64,000 nt of DNA from an uncultured Roseburia sp. (GCA_947642555.1 CANRSX010000015.1:48154-112153), one strand, 5' to 3'; numbered from the stretch's first letter, positions 37,578 through 47,187 are shown. Translations and numbers: made by a program. Notes: a model not told the origin generated them from the sequence alone.

Positions 37578-38205
37578 AGTAGCTCTCCTTTACCCGTCTC
37601 ATAATCAGCCACACGCTGCCAAACCCTGCTGCCACGCAAAGCGGAGCCGCCACACAAAGCGTCAGCCACGGCAGGTTCATCGCCCCCACCGCCGTAAACA
37701 GCACAAGCCACACGCACAGCGTCGATGCTCCCATGCTTAAGGCAACCCCGTCCATAAATCTCACGGCGGTTGTCCCGGCTGTCACAAAAAAACTTCCGAT
37801 CAGATACAAATCCAGTATTCCAATATAAATATCGATAGAGTATTCCGCTGCTTCTATCTGAGAGCGGCAGATAAATCCATATAGAAGCAGAATCAGCGCC
37901 GGTGTCAGCGCCTGCCGGAACAGGTTCCCCAGCAGCGACTTTTTTACCACCATAAGGCCCCGCGCAGAGGATTTTACATATTCCAGCTGCCCTTCCCTGC
38001 GCGCGATCCCTCCAAACGCCCAGGAATCCATAAAAACTTCATACGCCGTGTATATCGTCATCGCGAACATGGCAAACAAGAAATAATCACGCATGATCGG
38101 CACCGCCGCCGGGAACAGCAGCACTGCAAGCGGAAGCAGCACGAGCACGCAAAGCCGGTAGAACGGGCCGGTAAAGACCCGGTAGCATCTCATCATCCCC
38201 CTCAT
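37561..38205 (-). CDS. ABC-2-like membrane protein
   Basis: 214 residues, about six hydrophobic helices, ending in a basic tail (RRVKESYYDKKD). Start ATG overlaps the ATPase stop as ATGA, and GGGGGCG lies upstream; longer frames have no ribosome site. Forms a transporter with the neighbouring ATPase and the downstream membrane protein. Substrate unknown; related operons with YtrA-type regulators respond to wall-active compounds. Confidence 0.72.
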   Translation of the reverse strand: MRGMMRCYRVFTGPFYRLCVLVLLPLAVLLFPAAVPIMRDYFLFAMFAMTIYTAYEVFMDSWAFGGIARREGQLEYVKSSARGLMVVKKSLLGNLFRQALTPALILLLYGFICRSQIEAAEYSIDIYIGILDLYLIGSFFVTAGTTAVRFMDGVALSMGASTLCVWLVLFTAVGAMNLPWLTLCVAAPLCVAAGFGSVWLIMRRVKESYYDKKD

Positions 38206-39104
38206 TCCACGCCCCCCTGTGAAAATGTGAGCTTCGTATTCGCCCGCATCACGGCCACGCTGATCTGAAACAGCGACGGAACCTCCGTCACGATATCCAT
38301 ACCGGCAAGCGCATCCAGCCGTTCCGTCAGACAAATTCCCTCGAATCCGTATTGATTCGCGGCAAAACTATACAGGATTTCCTTTGCTTTTGCGGCATCC
38401 GCGGTCTCTCCCTTTACCAGGATATACTTTTCCTTCAGATCCTCCACAAAGCCTTCCTCCACGATATTCCCATGCTCCATAATCATGCAGTAATCCGTGA
38501 CATTTTCCATATCCGAGATATTGTGCGTCGAGAAAAAGACGCTTCTCTCCCCGTCTCCTTCCTCGAGATAGGTGCGGATCATCTCACAGAGCTTATCGCG
38601 CATCAGCGGATCGAGCGGCGACGCCGGTTCATCCATCAGCAGGCATTCCGTCTCCCTGGCCAGCACGGTCGCCAGCGTCAGCTTCATGCGGTTCCCGTCC
38701 GATAAGCTCTGGACCTTTTTCTTCCGGTCCCCGTCCCCGATCCCGAGCTCCGCGCACAGACGGTGATAGCGCTCCGCGTCAAACGTGTCGAACAAAAGCC
38801 CGCTGATCTCCTCCACCTGCGCGATCGACCAGTTCGGCAGGAAATAGCTGCCCGGTCCCGTGTACCCCAGCCGCTCCTTCACCTGCTCCACGTTCGTCTC
38901 CTGCCCGTCAAAATAGCGGATTGTTCCCTTATAGTCCAGCCGAATGCCGGCGAGTACATTTAACAGGGTCGTCTTTCCGGCTCCGTTCTCCCCGATCAGC
39001 GCGGTCGCAAATCCCTTCGGTATTCTGCATTCCGGGATATCCAGCGCGAATCCTTTATACGTTTTCCGAAGTCCGCTCACTTCGATTGCTGCACTTGTTT
39101 CCAT
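38202..39104 (-). CDS. ABC transporter ATPase (YtrB/ABC-2 type)
   Basis: 300 residues. Walker A GENGAGKTT near 39, an LSDGNRMKLTLA signature (variant of LSGG, typical of YtrB-like ATPases) near 135, Walker B CLLMDEPASPLDP, H-loop FFSTHNISDME. A C-terminal extension of about 90 residues follows. Start METSAA preceded by AAGGAG at a long spacing. Coupled to the permease genes by an ATGA overlap. Confidence 0.85.
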   Translation of the reverse strand: METSAAIEVSGLRKTYKGFALDIPECRIPKGFATALIGENGAGKTTLLNVLAGIRLDYKGTIRYFDGQETNVEQVKERLGYTGPGSYFLPNWSIAQVEEISGLLFDTFDAERYHRLCAELGIGDGDRKKKVQSLSDGNRMKLTLATVLARETECLLMDEPASPLDPLMRDKLCEMIRTYLEEGDGERSVFFSTHNISDMENVTDYCMIMEHGNIVEEGFVEDLKEKYILVKGETADAAKAKEILYSFAANQYGFEGICLTERLDALAGMDIVTEVPSLFQISVAVMRANTKLTFSQGGVE

Positions 39105-39172
39105 GTTATTAATTCTCCTTTTAATATTTTTCATCCATCATCGCCGCAGTTTCTCCTGCACCGCAGCTTCCG

Positions 39173-39550
39173 CTACGATTCATCCGGCATCTGCATGAGC
39201 GCCTGTAAGGTATCGGAGAGCTCCTGTCTGGTCATTCCCGCGATCTTCGCCGCCTGTATGGCCTCCGTCAGGCATTCCTCCACCTTCCTTAAATGCTGTT
39301 CCTTCAGCATCTGGCTGTCCTGCGCATTGACATAAAACCCTTTCCCGGGAACCGCCGTCACCAGCCCCTCGGCCTCTAACTGTTCATACGCCTTCATCGT
39401 CGTGATCACGCTGATCTTTAAATCCTTTGCAAGCCCGCGGATCGACGGAAGATATTCCCCCTGCTTCCACGCTCCCTTCAGGATGTCTTCCTTAAACTGT
39501 TCCGCGATCTGCTGATAAATCGGCACTCCGGAATTCTGTAACAGCTTCAA
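39173..39550 (-). CDS. GntR-family regulator, YtrA subfamily
   Basis: 125 residues: GntR winged helix (about 8-75; LPSIRGLAKDLKISVITTMKAYE) with only a short dimerisation tail, the YtrA pattern. ATG preceded by GGAGATGACAG. First gene of the four-gene ABC operon, which it should repress through the palindrome over its -10 box. Confidence 0.88.
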   Translation of the reverse strand: MKLLQNSGVPIYQQIAEQFKEDILKGAWKQGEYLPSIRGLAKDLKISVITTMKAYEQLEAEGLVTAVPGKGFYVNAQDSQMLKEQHLRKVEECLTEAIQAAKIAGMTRQELSDTLQALMQMPDES

Positions 39551-39579
39551 CCTGTCATCTCCTTCCCGTATGAGATAGT

Positions 39580-39620
39580 GTTTATATGTTATATATACAG
39601 TATAATCACTTTTTTGTCAA
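39580..39620 (-). promoter_or_regulatory. ytrA-type operon promoter and operator
   Basis: Minus strand TTGACA (39620-39615), 17-bp spacer, TATATA (39597-39592). The -10 box lies within an inverted repeat GTATATA-taaca-TATAAAC (39598-39580), a likely YtrA operator. Confidence 0.6.
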
Positions 39621-39695
39621 TTGATTTATTTTATCTTTTCAAAACAATAAAAAACATCTATAATGGTTCTATTACTATCTTTTTTTCAGGAAAGA

Positions 39696-39703
39696 TCCGA
39701 TAT
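39696..39703 (+). promoter_or_regulatory. Possible sigma-28 -10 element for flagellin
   Basis: TCCGATAT resembles the flagellar sigma factor -10 (GCCGATAA). The expected TAAA about 15 bp upstream is not seen, so the call is weak. Confidence 0.25.
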
Positions 39704-39775
39704 ATATTTCAGAACTGTTTTTTTAATCAGCCCCGTTATCATGGAAGATAACGTACAGGAAAAGGAGATCCGGCC

Positions 39776-41377
39776 ATGGTGATACAACACAACATGACCA
39801 TGCAGAATACAAACCGTCTGCTGGATGAGACAAACAAAAGCTACCAGAAAACAGCCGAGCGATTATCCAGCGGATATCTGATCAACCGCGCAGCAGACGA
39901 CGCGGCTCATCTTGCGATTTCAGAGAAAATGCGCTGGCAGGTACGCGGGCTGACCCGCGCCTCGCAGAATATTCAGGACGGGATATCCCTGATCCAGATC
40001 GCCGACGGCGCGATGGCGGAGATCAGCGATATGATCCATCGGATGAAGGAGCTCTCGGTTCAGGCCGCAAATGATACGAATACCCTTGGGGACCGGGAAG
40101 CCATTCAGAAAGAGATCAATGAGATTCTGATCGAGATCGATACGATCCATGAACGCGCGGAGTTTAACGGGATCCGCGTGCTCGACGGCGGCTCCACCCG
40201 CAAGCCGGGGCAGTATTCCATCCGCGGCAGCCTGCCGCAGTGGGTGCTAAACAACAGCACGGCGCTGGGATCGCTGACCGGCTCGCACAATGTCAGCCGC
40301 TGGGACCGGGTCATCACCGGTATCCGGGACGCAAACGGCCAGCCGGTCACCGGCGGTATCATGATCAATAATTATACGCAGTACAAGGTCGGCGATACGC
40401 TGCTGGGCGGATACGACATTTCTCAGAAGCCCAATGCACCGTACAACGGCACGCTGACGGATATGTTCGGAAAGACCTATACGGTAACCTACAGCCCTCT
40501 GTCGGTAAACAACGAAAGCCATTCCGCCGCGTACCTTGATTTTAGCGGCGTGACTGCGGCCAATATCAAAGACCTGGTGGGCGGCGGCTTTCACACGACC
40601 TGCTGTACCTGCGACAACCGTTACAGCATCGAGTTCACCGATTCCGAGCCGGACAGCTATACCAGTCACGAAGGGAACTACATCTATAAAATAAATGTGA
40701 ACGGCATCACAAACGGAAACGACCTGATCGACAAGATCACGGATATTCTCGGCGGCCGCGGCGGCAGGCATGTCACCTATTACGACGGGTACGGGAACCT
40801 CATCACGGTTGCCGAACCGCAGTATCATTTTTCACGTTACGGCGCGGAGCTGGACGCGAACGGCAACCGGACCGGACGGCTGATTATTTTTGACAACCGT
40901 GAATTTGCAAAGCCGAATCCGTCGCGCGGAGAAGGACTTTTTAACGCCGGTATCTACGCCTTTATCGATCCCGGCCATTTAAACGGAAAGCTCCACATAC
41001 AGACCGGGGCGACAAGAGGCGACGCTGTTGTCGTGGGTCTGCCGATCATCAACTGCGATACGCTTGGCCTGCAGAACTTATATGTGCTGAACGGGGTGGA
41101 GGCCGGTTTTTCCATGGACGCGCTGGATGCGGCGCTCGACTATCTAAACTCCGAGCGTTCCGGACTCGGCGCATGGCAGAACCGCCTGGAGCACGCGCAG
41201 GCAAATGTCGATCAGACTGCCGAAAATACGCAGGCGTCCGAGAGCCGGATGCGCGATTATGATATGGCGGAAGGCATGGTCGAATACAGCCGTACCAGCA
41301 TCTTACAGCAGGCCGGGATGGCGATTCTGGCCCAGGCCGGCCACAGCAATGATATGATTCTGCGGCTGCTCGAATGA
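39776..41377 (+). CDS. Flagellin with Cys-rich central domain
   Basis: 533 residues. N-terminal D0/D1 (residues 1-140; VIQHNMTMQNTNRLL, AERLSSGYLINRAADDAA) and C-terminal D1/D0 (about 450-533; MVEYSRTSILQQAGMAIL) are classical. The variable middle holds a HTTCCTC motif (273-279) and beta-rich repeats; no HExxH is present, so it is not flagellinolysin. Start ATG has AAGGAGA. It stands alone: no chaperone, cap or assembly genes are in the window. Could be a secondary filament subunit or antigenic variant. Confidence 0.88.
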   Translation: MVIQHNMTMQNTNRLLDETNKSYQKTAERLSSGYLINRAADDAAHLAISEKMRWQVRGLTRASQNIQDGISLIQIADGAMAEISDMIHRMKELSVQAANDTNTLGDREAIQKEINEILIEIDTIHERAEFNGIRVLDGGSTRKPGQYSIRGSLPQWVLNNSTALGSLTGSHNVSRWDRVITGIRDANGQPVTGGIMINNYTQYKVGDTLLGGYDISQKPNAPYNGTLTDMFGKTYTVTYSPLSVNNESHSAAYLDFSGVTAANIKDLVGGGFHTTCCTCDNRYSIEFTDSEPDSYTSHEGNYIYKINVNGITNGNDLIDKITDILGGRGGRHVTYYDGYGNLITVAEPQYHFSRYGAELDANGNRTGRLIIFDNREFAKPNPSRGEGLFNAGIYAFIDPGHLNGKLHIQTGATRGDAVVVGLPIINCDTLGLQNLYVLNGVEAGFSMDALDAALDYLNSERSGLGAWQNRLEHAQANVDQTAENTQASESRMRDYDMAEGMVEYSRTSILQQAGMAILAQAGHSNDMILRLLE

Positions 41378-41402
41378 TCCTGCCGCTTACAAATGCATAT
41401 GC

Positions 41403-41444
41403 CGGGGCTGACGTAATCCGTCAGCCCCGACATATTGTTTTTTT
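41403..41444 (+). terminator. Flagellin terminator
   Basis: CGGGGCTGACG pairs perfectly with CGTCAGCCCCG across TAATC, followed by a T-run at 41437-41444. Confidence 0.85.
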
Positions 41445-41456
41445 GCAGCGTTTTCT

Positions 41457-42455
41457 TTATTCTCCCGCATCCTCACTGGCGGGGAATCCGATCATCACCC
41501 TCGTCCCGCATCCCTCCTCCGAGGTGATTGAGAACGTGTGCCCCAGCCGTTTTAAAATCCGGCTGCAAAGATACAGCCCGATTCCCGTCGACCGTTTATC
41601 CGCATGGCCGTTGTACCCGGTATAGCCCTTCTCGCACACGCGCGGCAGATCCTCCTGCCGGATTCCGATTCCGGTATCGCAGATCACCAGATATCCTCCC
41701 TCCATACCGATCCGGATACTTCCCTTCGGGGTATACTTGATCGCGTTCGAGAGCAGCTGTTCCACGACAAATCCCAGCCATTTTCCGTCCGTCAGCACCG
41801 CGGTGTGAAGCGGCTCATAGACAAGGCTTAATTTCTTTCGGATAAACTGCTTCGCATATTTGCGGACCGCGGGCCGGATCAGCTCATCCAGCTCCACGCT
41901 CCGCAGCACATAATCCGTGGATTCCGACTCCAGCCTCATATACTGCAGCGCCATCTGGGCGTACTCCTGGATACGAAACAGCTCCTGGCTCATTTCCTCC
42001 CGCCGCTCCCCTTCCTCCATCTCGTCAAGCAGGAGTTTTTGCGCCGCGATCGGCGTCTTGATCTGATGCACCCACATCGTATAGTATTCCGTCAGATCGC
42101 GCTCCCGCTCTCTGGCCTCATTTTCCAGCCAGGTCTTATTCCGGGAGAGGATCTGCAGCAGTTCCTGATAAATCTGTTCCACCGGCTCCGTCGGCTCCGG
42201 CATCCCCTCTAAGGACAGCGTCACAGAATGCCGGAGCGCAAGAAGCTTCCGGCAGGAGCTGTCATACCGGTAATAATCCGCCGCTGCCACAACAGCTGTA
42301 AATGCCAGGCACAGCGCCAGACCGTAACCGATCTCCTCAAACGGGATCCCATTTAACAGCATCACCGCCGCCATCAGAAGACCGCTTAACAAAATCAGCG
42401 CATACCATTTGATCCGGTTCCGAAGATATCCCCAGAATCTCCTCCCGTTTCCCAT
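41457..42455 (-). CDS. Bce-type (intramembrane-sensing) histidine kinase
   Basis: 332 residues. Two helices with almost no loop at the N-terminus (about 17-33 and 42-59), DHp domain with His130 in MWVHQIKTP, N box LLSNAIKYTP, G boxes CDTGIGI and STGIGLYL. This short N-terminal layout is typical of BceS kinases that sense through a BceAB transporter; the matching transporter is likely the pair at 28.2-31.0 kb. Follows its regulator gene by 24 bp. Confidence 0.87.
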   Translation of the reverse strand: MGNGRRFWGYLRNRIKWYALILLSGLLMAAVMLLNGIPFEEIGYGLALCLAFTAVVAAADYYRYDSSCRKLLALRHSVTLSLEGMPEPTEPVEQIYQELLQILSRNKTWLENEARERERDLTEYYTMWVHQIKTPIAAQKLLLDEMEEGERREEMSQELFRIQEYAQMALQYMRLESESTDYVLRSVELDELIRPAVRKYAKQFIRKKLSLVYEPLHTAVLTDGKWLGFVVEQLLSNAIKYTPKGSIRIGMEGGYLVICDTGIGIRQEDLPRVCEKGYTGYNGHADKRSTGIGLYLCSRILKRLGHTFSITSEEGCGTRVMIGFPASEDAGE

Positions 42456-42479
42456 CCGTCATTCCCCCTGTAACGCCAT

Positions 42480-43151
42480 CTATCCGATCCGGTAACCGAT
42501 CCCCTTTTTGGTCAGGATAAACCCGTCAAGTCCTATTGCATCCAGCTTTTTTCTCAGACGGTTGATATTGACGGACAGCGTATTTTCGTCCACATAGCTG
42601 TCGCTCTCCCACAGGCGTGTCATTAAGGAATCGCGCGATACCACCTTTTCCTTATTCTCCATCAGCACCTGAAGGATCTTAAGCTCGTTTTTTGTCAGCT
42701 CCGTCTTTTCCTCTCTGTAGACAAGTGTCGCTTCCGTCAGATTCAGGAAGGCTCCCCGGTGCTCTAACATCGTGCCCTGACCGGTAAAATCATAGGTTCT
42801 CCGCAGCAGCGCCTGGATCTTCACCGTCAGCACATCCAGGTCAAACGGCTTGGCGACAAAATCATCGGCGCCCATATTGACCGCCATCACGATATTCATA
42901 TTATCCGACGCCGAGGAGAGAAACATCATCGGCACCTTGGATACCGCCCGGATCTTTGAGCACCAGTGGTATCCGTTATAAAACGGCAGCTTGATGTCCA
43001 TCAGCACCAGCTGCGGCCCAAAATCGGCAAAAGCCGTCATCACATCCGAAAAATCCTCCACGCAGAACACCTCGTAATCCCAGCTGTTAAGGTGGCGTTT
43101 TAAGCTGCGCGCAATGACCTCATCATCTTCTACAATCATAATACGATACAT
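42480..43151 (-). CDS. OmpR-family response regulator (BceR type)
   Basis: 223 residues: receiver (1-115) with Asp52 in VLMDIKLP and conserved KPF, then an OmpR-type winged helix (about 130-222; SVNINRLRKKLDAIG). Pairs with the kinase 24 bp downstream; expected to activate the BceAB-type operon elsewhere in the window. Confidence 0.88.
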   Translation of the reverse strand: MYRIMIVEDDEVIARSLKRHLNSWDYEVFCVEDFSDVMTAFADFGPQLVLMDIKLPFYNGYHWCSKIRAVSKVPMMFLSSASDNMNIVMAVNMGADDFVAKPFDLDVLTVKIQALLRRTYDFTGQGTMLEHRGAFLNLTEATLVYREEKTELTKNELKILQVLMENKEKVVSRDSLMTRLWESDSYVDENTLSVNINRLRKKLDAIGLDGFILTKKGIGYRIG

Positions 43152-43163
43152 TTCTATTCTCCG

Positions 43164-44216
43164 TCACCACAGCTCCGCGAGCTCATAGATCAGGCTTTCC
43201 GTCTTCTCCCAGCCCAGGCACGGATCCGTGATTGATTTCCCGTAGCAGTGCTCGCCGACCTTCTGCGCGCCGTCCTCGAGATAGCTCTCGATCATCAGCC
43301 CCTTTACCAGCCCGCGGATCTCGGGCGAAACCTTACAGCTGTGCATGATATCCTTGCTGATGCGGATCTGTTCCATAAAGCGCTTCCCCGAATTCGAGTG
43401 ATTCACATCGATAATCACCGCCGGATTGGCCATATGCTTTTCCTCCGAGGCGTTCGCCTCCTCGTAATACTCCAGCAGGTTCATCAGATCCTCATAGTGG
43501 TAATTGGGCATATTCCGCCCGAACTTATCCACATACCCGCGCAGAATCGCGTGCGTATAGGGATTTCCAGCTGTTTTTACCTCCCACCCGCGATACAGAA
43601 ACGTATGTCCGTGCTGTGCGGCGATAATCGAATTCATCATCACCGACAGATCGCCGCCGGTCGGGTTCTTCATTCCGGCAGGGATTCCGATCCCGCTGGC
43701 CGTCAGACGATGCTGCTGATCCTCCACCGAGCGCGCGCCCACCGCCACATAGGAGAGCAGGTCCGAGAGATATCTGTGGTTCTCCGGGTAGAGCATCTCA
43801 TCCGCGCAGGTAAATCCGGTCTCCTCCACTGCGCGCTTGTGCAGCTGGCGGATCGCGATGATCCCCTTTAACATATCCGCTTCCTTCTCCGGGTCCGGCT
43901 GGTGCAGCATGCCCTTATACCCCACGCCGATCGTACGCGGCTTGTTCGTATAAATGCGCGGAATCATAAAGATCTTATCCTTCACCTGATCCTGGACTCT
44001 CCGCAGTCTTGAAATATAGTCGATCACCGCATCCTCGTGATCCGCCGAGCAAGGCCCGATCACCAGCAGCAGCTTATCCGATCTGCCCTCGAAAATCGCG
44101 CGGATCTCCTCGTCGCGCTCCTGCTTAATCTGCGCGATCCGCGCGCTCACCGGGTACTGCTCCTTTAACTCCTCCGGGTTTGGCAGTCTGCGCAAAAACT
44201 CCATTTTCATCTCCAT
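43164..44216 (-). CDS. 3-deoxy-7-phosphoheptulonate synthase (DAHP synthase, class I)
   Basis: 350-residue AroF/AroG/AroH-type enzyme condensing phosphoenolpyruvate with erythrose 4-phosphate, the first step of aromatic amino acid synthesis. Visible: VIGPCSADH (about 53-61), RIYTNKPRT near 85, GARSVEDQQHR near 165, NPTGGD near 190, DVNHSNSGK near 275. Own strong promoter; 12 bp upstream of the response regulator gene, so the pair may be partly co-transcribed. No leader peptide with Phe/Tyr/Trp codons was seen. Confidence 0.93.
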   Translation of the reverse strand: MEMKMEFLRRLPNPEELKEQYPVSARIAQIKQERDEEIRAIFEGRSDKLLLVIGPCSADHEDAVIDYISRLRRVQDQVKDKIFMIPRIYTNKPRTIGVGYKGMLHQPDPEKEADMLKGIIAIRQLHKRAVEETGFTCADEMLYPENHRYLSDLLSYVAVGARSVEDQQHRLTASGIGIPAGMKNPTGGDLSVMMNSIIAAQHGHTFLYRGWEVKTAGNPYTHAILRGYVDKFGRNMPNYHYEDLMNLLEYYEEANASEEKHMANPAVIIDVNHSNSGKRFMEQIRISKDIMHSCKVSPEIRGLVKGLMIESYLEDGAQKVGEHCYGKSITDPCLGWEKTESLIYELAELW

Positions 44217-44257
44217 CGTAATCCTGTATCCTCCTGTCCGATGATCCCGTCGCTGTT

Positions 44258-44285
44258 TTCGTGCTTTAACGCGTCACAGCACGAA
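44258..44285 (-). promoter_or_regulatory. 5' leader hairpin of the DAHP synthase mRNA
   Basis: TTCGTGCT and AGCACGAA pair perfectly across 12 bases near the 5' end of the predicted transcript. Could stabilise the mRNA; no competing terminator was found. Confidence 0.35.
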
Positions 44286-44297
44286 TAATCCGTACGT

Positions 44298-44326
44298 ATC
44301 ATACCTCTTTTACGCTGCCCTGTCAA
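44298..44326 (-). promoter_or_regulatory. DAHP synthase promoter
   Basis: Minus strand TTGACA (44326-44321), 17-bp spacer, TATGAT (44303-44298), about 80 bp upstream of the start. Confidence 0.75.
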
Positions 44327-44370
44327 CCCTGCTGCGCGTTTTCATGTCTGCCTCCCCCACGCCGTTCCGC

Positions 44371-45753
44371 CTACGCGATCTCTGCGCCGTCCGGCGTCTC
44401 CCGCAGCTTCCGCAAAAAGGGGATCGCAAAGGGCAGCGTCGTGAAAAATGCCAGGATATCCGCCACCGTCTGGGAGATCTCGATCCCGAACAGTCCCATC
44501 GTCCTGGATAAAATCAGGATCACCGGAATAAAATACAGCCCGCTCCGAAGCATCGAAAGAAAGGTTGCCACACCGTTCTTTCCAATGCTCTGAAACATCA
44601 TGTTCGCACAGATCGACAGGGGCTGAAAGAGCAGCGCGATCATCTGTGCCGCCAGCGCCACGCTTCCGATGGCGATCACCTCCGGGTCATCCCGGAAAAA
44701 GCCGACAAACTCCGCGGTAAAAAAGATTCCTGCCACCGCCGCGCACCCCAGCAGCGCCTCGCCCGCGATCAGGGTAAAAAAGAAGCCTCCCCGCACTCTT
44801 TTGTATTTCCGCGCTCCGTAGTTAAACGCCGCCACCGGCTGAAATCCCTGGCCGATCCCAAGGCCTACGGAAAAGATAAAGAAGCAGATCCGGTTGACGA
44901 TGGACATCGCCGCCACCGCCGCATCCCCGTAGATGCGCGCCTCGCTGTTTAAGATCATTGTGGAAATGCTCGAGAGCCCCTGACGCACCATGCTCGGGAA
45001 TCCGGTCTTACAGATCAGCAGAATCTCGCCCGGATCCCTTGTAAACCGCCGGAATGACAGATGGCTCTGCGTCTTCCCCCGAAGGAACATGGAGAGTAGG
45101 ATAAAAAAGCTGATAAGCTGCGAGACCGCGGTCGAGATCCCGGCGCCCTCCACCCCGAAGTGAAGACAGTCCATCAGAAGCCAGTCTCCGAAAATATTTA
45201 AGATGCCTCCGGTGGTCAGCCCGATCATTGCGAATGCCGCGCGTCCCTCATAGCGCAGAATATTGTTGAGCACACAGCTCGATGCCATGAACGGGGCCGC
45301 AATCAGAATAAATGCCGCATAGGTCTTCGCATAGGGAAGTATCGTCTCCGTACTGCCCAGAAGACGCACCAGAGGCTCCAGAAACAGCAGGCCGAACACC
45401 GTGATCCCCGCGCCTGCTGCCAGCGAGCTCACAAAGCTGGTGGACGCAAACCGGGAGGCGCTCTCCAGGTCCCGCGCCCCGAGCCGTCTCGATATAATAC
45501 TCCCGGCCCCGTGTCCGAACATAAAGCCGAACGCCTGGATGATCGCCATCAGACCGAATACCACCCCCACCGCGCCGGAGGCGCTCGTCCCGATCTGGCT
45601 CACAAAATAGGTATCCGCCATATTGTAAATGTTTGTCACCAGCATACTGATCGTCGTCGGAATGCCGAGCATGATAATCAGCTTTGATACCGGGGTCTCC
45701 GTCATTTTTCTGTACTGGGTATTGCTCTGTTCCTGTGTCTTCTCCTCGTTCAT
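44371..45753 (-). CDS. MATE efflux transporter
   Basis: 460 residues, two bundles of six helices, MATE motifs at NIYNMADTYFVSQIG (about 40-54) and GQGFQPVAAFNYGAR (about 300-314). Exports cationic compounds with Na+ or H+. ATG preceded by GGAGGAACC. Downstream of the second MATE gene by about 100 bp and separately promoted (a TATAAT box lies near 45800 on the minus strand). Confidence 0.88.
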   Translation of the reverse strand: MNEEKTQEQSNTQYRKMTETPVSKLIIMLGIPTTISMLVTNIYNMADTYFVSQIGTSASGAVGVVFGLMAIIQAFGFMFGHGAGSIISRRLGARDLESASRFASTSFVSSLAAGAGITVFGLLFLEPLVRLLGSTETILPYAKTYAAFILIAAPFMASSCVLNNILRYEGRAAFAMIGLTTGGILNIFGDWLLMDCLHFGVEGAGISTAVSQLISFFILLSMFLRGKTQSHLSFRRFTRDPGEILLICKTGFPSMVRQGLSSISTMILNSEARIYGDAAVAAMSIVNRICFFIFSVGLGIGQGFQPVAAFNYGARKYKRVRGGFFFTLIAGEALLGCAAVAGIFFTAEFVGFFRDDPEVIAIGSVALAAQMIALLFQPLSICANMMFQSIGKNGVATFLSMLRSGLYFIPVILILSRTMGLFGIEISQTVADILAFFTTLPFAIPFLRKLRETPDGAEIA

Positions 45754-45855
45754 GGTTCCTCCTCTTTTTTGTGCTGATCTGTTCGTTTTTCATTATAACA
45801 CAAAAAAGGCTATGTACTCCAATATTTTCCCGGATTTGGAACCAGCGCCCGGCAC

Positions 45856-47187
45856 TCAGATATACTGATACTTCTTCCGATTCACCGCAAAAGCGATCAC
45901 CGTCAGCGCCAGTGCAAGCGCCTCCGCCGCCACAATCGCAAACCAGATCCCGTTCAGCCCCCAGAAAAGCGGCATGATCAGTATCGTGGCTACCTGAAAC
46001 AGCATCGTCCGGAGGAATGAGATCATCGCCGACACAACGCCGTTATTGAGCGCCGTAAAAAATGCCGACCCGAATATATTCACCCCGTTCATCAGAAACG
46101 AAATCGAGTACAGCTGAATCGCTGTCGTCGTCATGGCCAGCAGCTCCTTATCATAGGACACAAAAATGCCTGCCAGCCCTCCTGACAAAAGCTCCGCCGC
46201 ACCCGTCAGGACTACAGACGACGCAATAATCAGCACCAGGCTTTTCCGAAACAGGCTCTTTAGCTCCCCTTTATTTCCCGCGCCGTAGTGATAGCTGATA
46301 ATCGGTGAGACTCCGATCGAATACCCGAGGAAGGTCGCCACAAAGACAAACGACACATACATGATGATCCCGTATGCGGCGACGCCATGCGATCCGGCAT
46401 ATTTCATCAGCTGCATATTGTAGAGCATATTGACCAGCGACATGGAAAGGTTCGTGACCATCTCCGAGGAGCCGTTCATACAGCTTTTCCACAGCGCCCT
46501 GCCGTCAAATCTGCACCGCACCAGCCGAAGCGGCGTGCTGTTTTTTCGCAGAAAGAAAATCAGCGGGACGATCCCTCCGACCACCTGGCTTAACACCGTC
46601 GCCCAGGCCGCTCCGGCCAGCCCCAGGCGAAACACATAGATCAGCAGAAAATCAAATACCATGTTGGTCACCCCGGCCAGTATGGATATTACCAGTCCCA
46701 TCTGCGGCCGCTCCGCCACGACGAGAAAGCTCTGAAAGCTGTTCTGAAGCATAAACGCAACGTTCCCGATCAGAAGAATCCCTCCGTAGAGCACACAGTC
46801 CTCCAGCATCGTCCCGGTCGCGCCAAGGAACAGCGCCACCCGTCGCAGCGCCAGAAGTCCGCCTGCGGTAAGCGCCAGCCCGCTTATGATGTCAGATAAA
46901 ATCAGCATGGAAAAATACTGGTTCGCCTGCTTTGGCCGCCCCTCCCCGAGCGTCTTTGCGACCAGCGCGCTCCCGCCGGTTCCGATCATAAAGCCGACTG
47001 CCCCCAGCATCATGACTGCCGGGAAAATCAGGTTCAGCGCCGCAAACGGCTCGCTTCCCACAAAATTGGATACAAAAATCCCGTCCACCACGCCATAGAT
47101 GGAGGTAAAAATCATCATTGTGATGGTTGGTATCGTAAAACGGACCAGCTTGCGGTAACCAAAGCTCTCCGAAATCTGAATCCTCAT
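45856..47187 (-). CDS. MATE efflux transporter
   Basis: 443 residues, twelve helices, motifs SIYGVVDGIFVSNFVG (near 26-41) and YSIGVSPIISYHYGAGNKG (near 290). Only distantly similar to its neighbour, so the two arose independently. Start MRIQIS preceded by AAAGGAGATT; a frame 14 codons longer overlaps the MarR gene. Second gene of the MarR operon (23 bp gap), likely induced by a MarR ligand. Confidence 0.88.
   Translation of the reverse strand: MRIQISESFGYRKLVRFTIPTITMMIFTSIYGVVDGIFVSNFVGSEPFAALNLIFPAVMMLGAVGFMIGTGGSALVAKTLGEGRPKQANQYFSMLILSDIISGLALTAGGLLALRRVALFLGATGTMLEDCVLYGGILLIGNVAFMLQNSFQSFLVVAERPQMGLVISILAGVTNMVFDFLLIYVFRLGLAGAAWATVLSQVVGGIVPLIFFLRKNSTPLRLVRCRFDGRALWKSCMNGSSEMVTNLSMSLVNMLYNMQLMKYAGSHGVAAYGIIMYVSFVFVATFLGYSIGVSPIISYHYGAGNKGELKSLFRKSLVLIIASSVVLTGAAELLSGGLAGIFVSYDKELLAMTTTAIQLYSISFLMNGVNIFGSAFFTALNNGVVSAMISFLRTMLFQVATILIMPLFWGLNGIWFAIVAAEALALALTVIAFAVNRKKYQYI

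Noticed and set aside
39776..41377. Flagellinolysin (protease flagellin)
   Set aside because: No HExxH in the central domain.
44217..44297. Attenuator or T-box in the DAHP synthase leader
   Set aside because: Only one hairpin, no competing terminator, no aromatic-rich leader peptide, no T-box signature.
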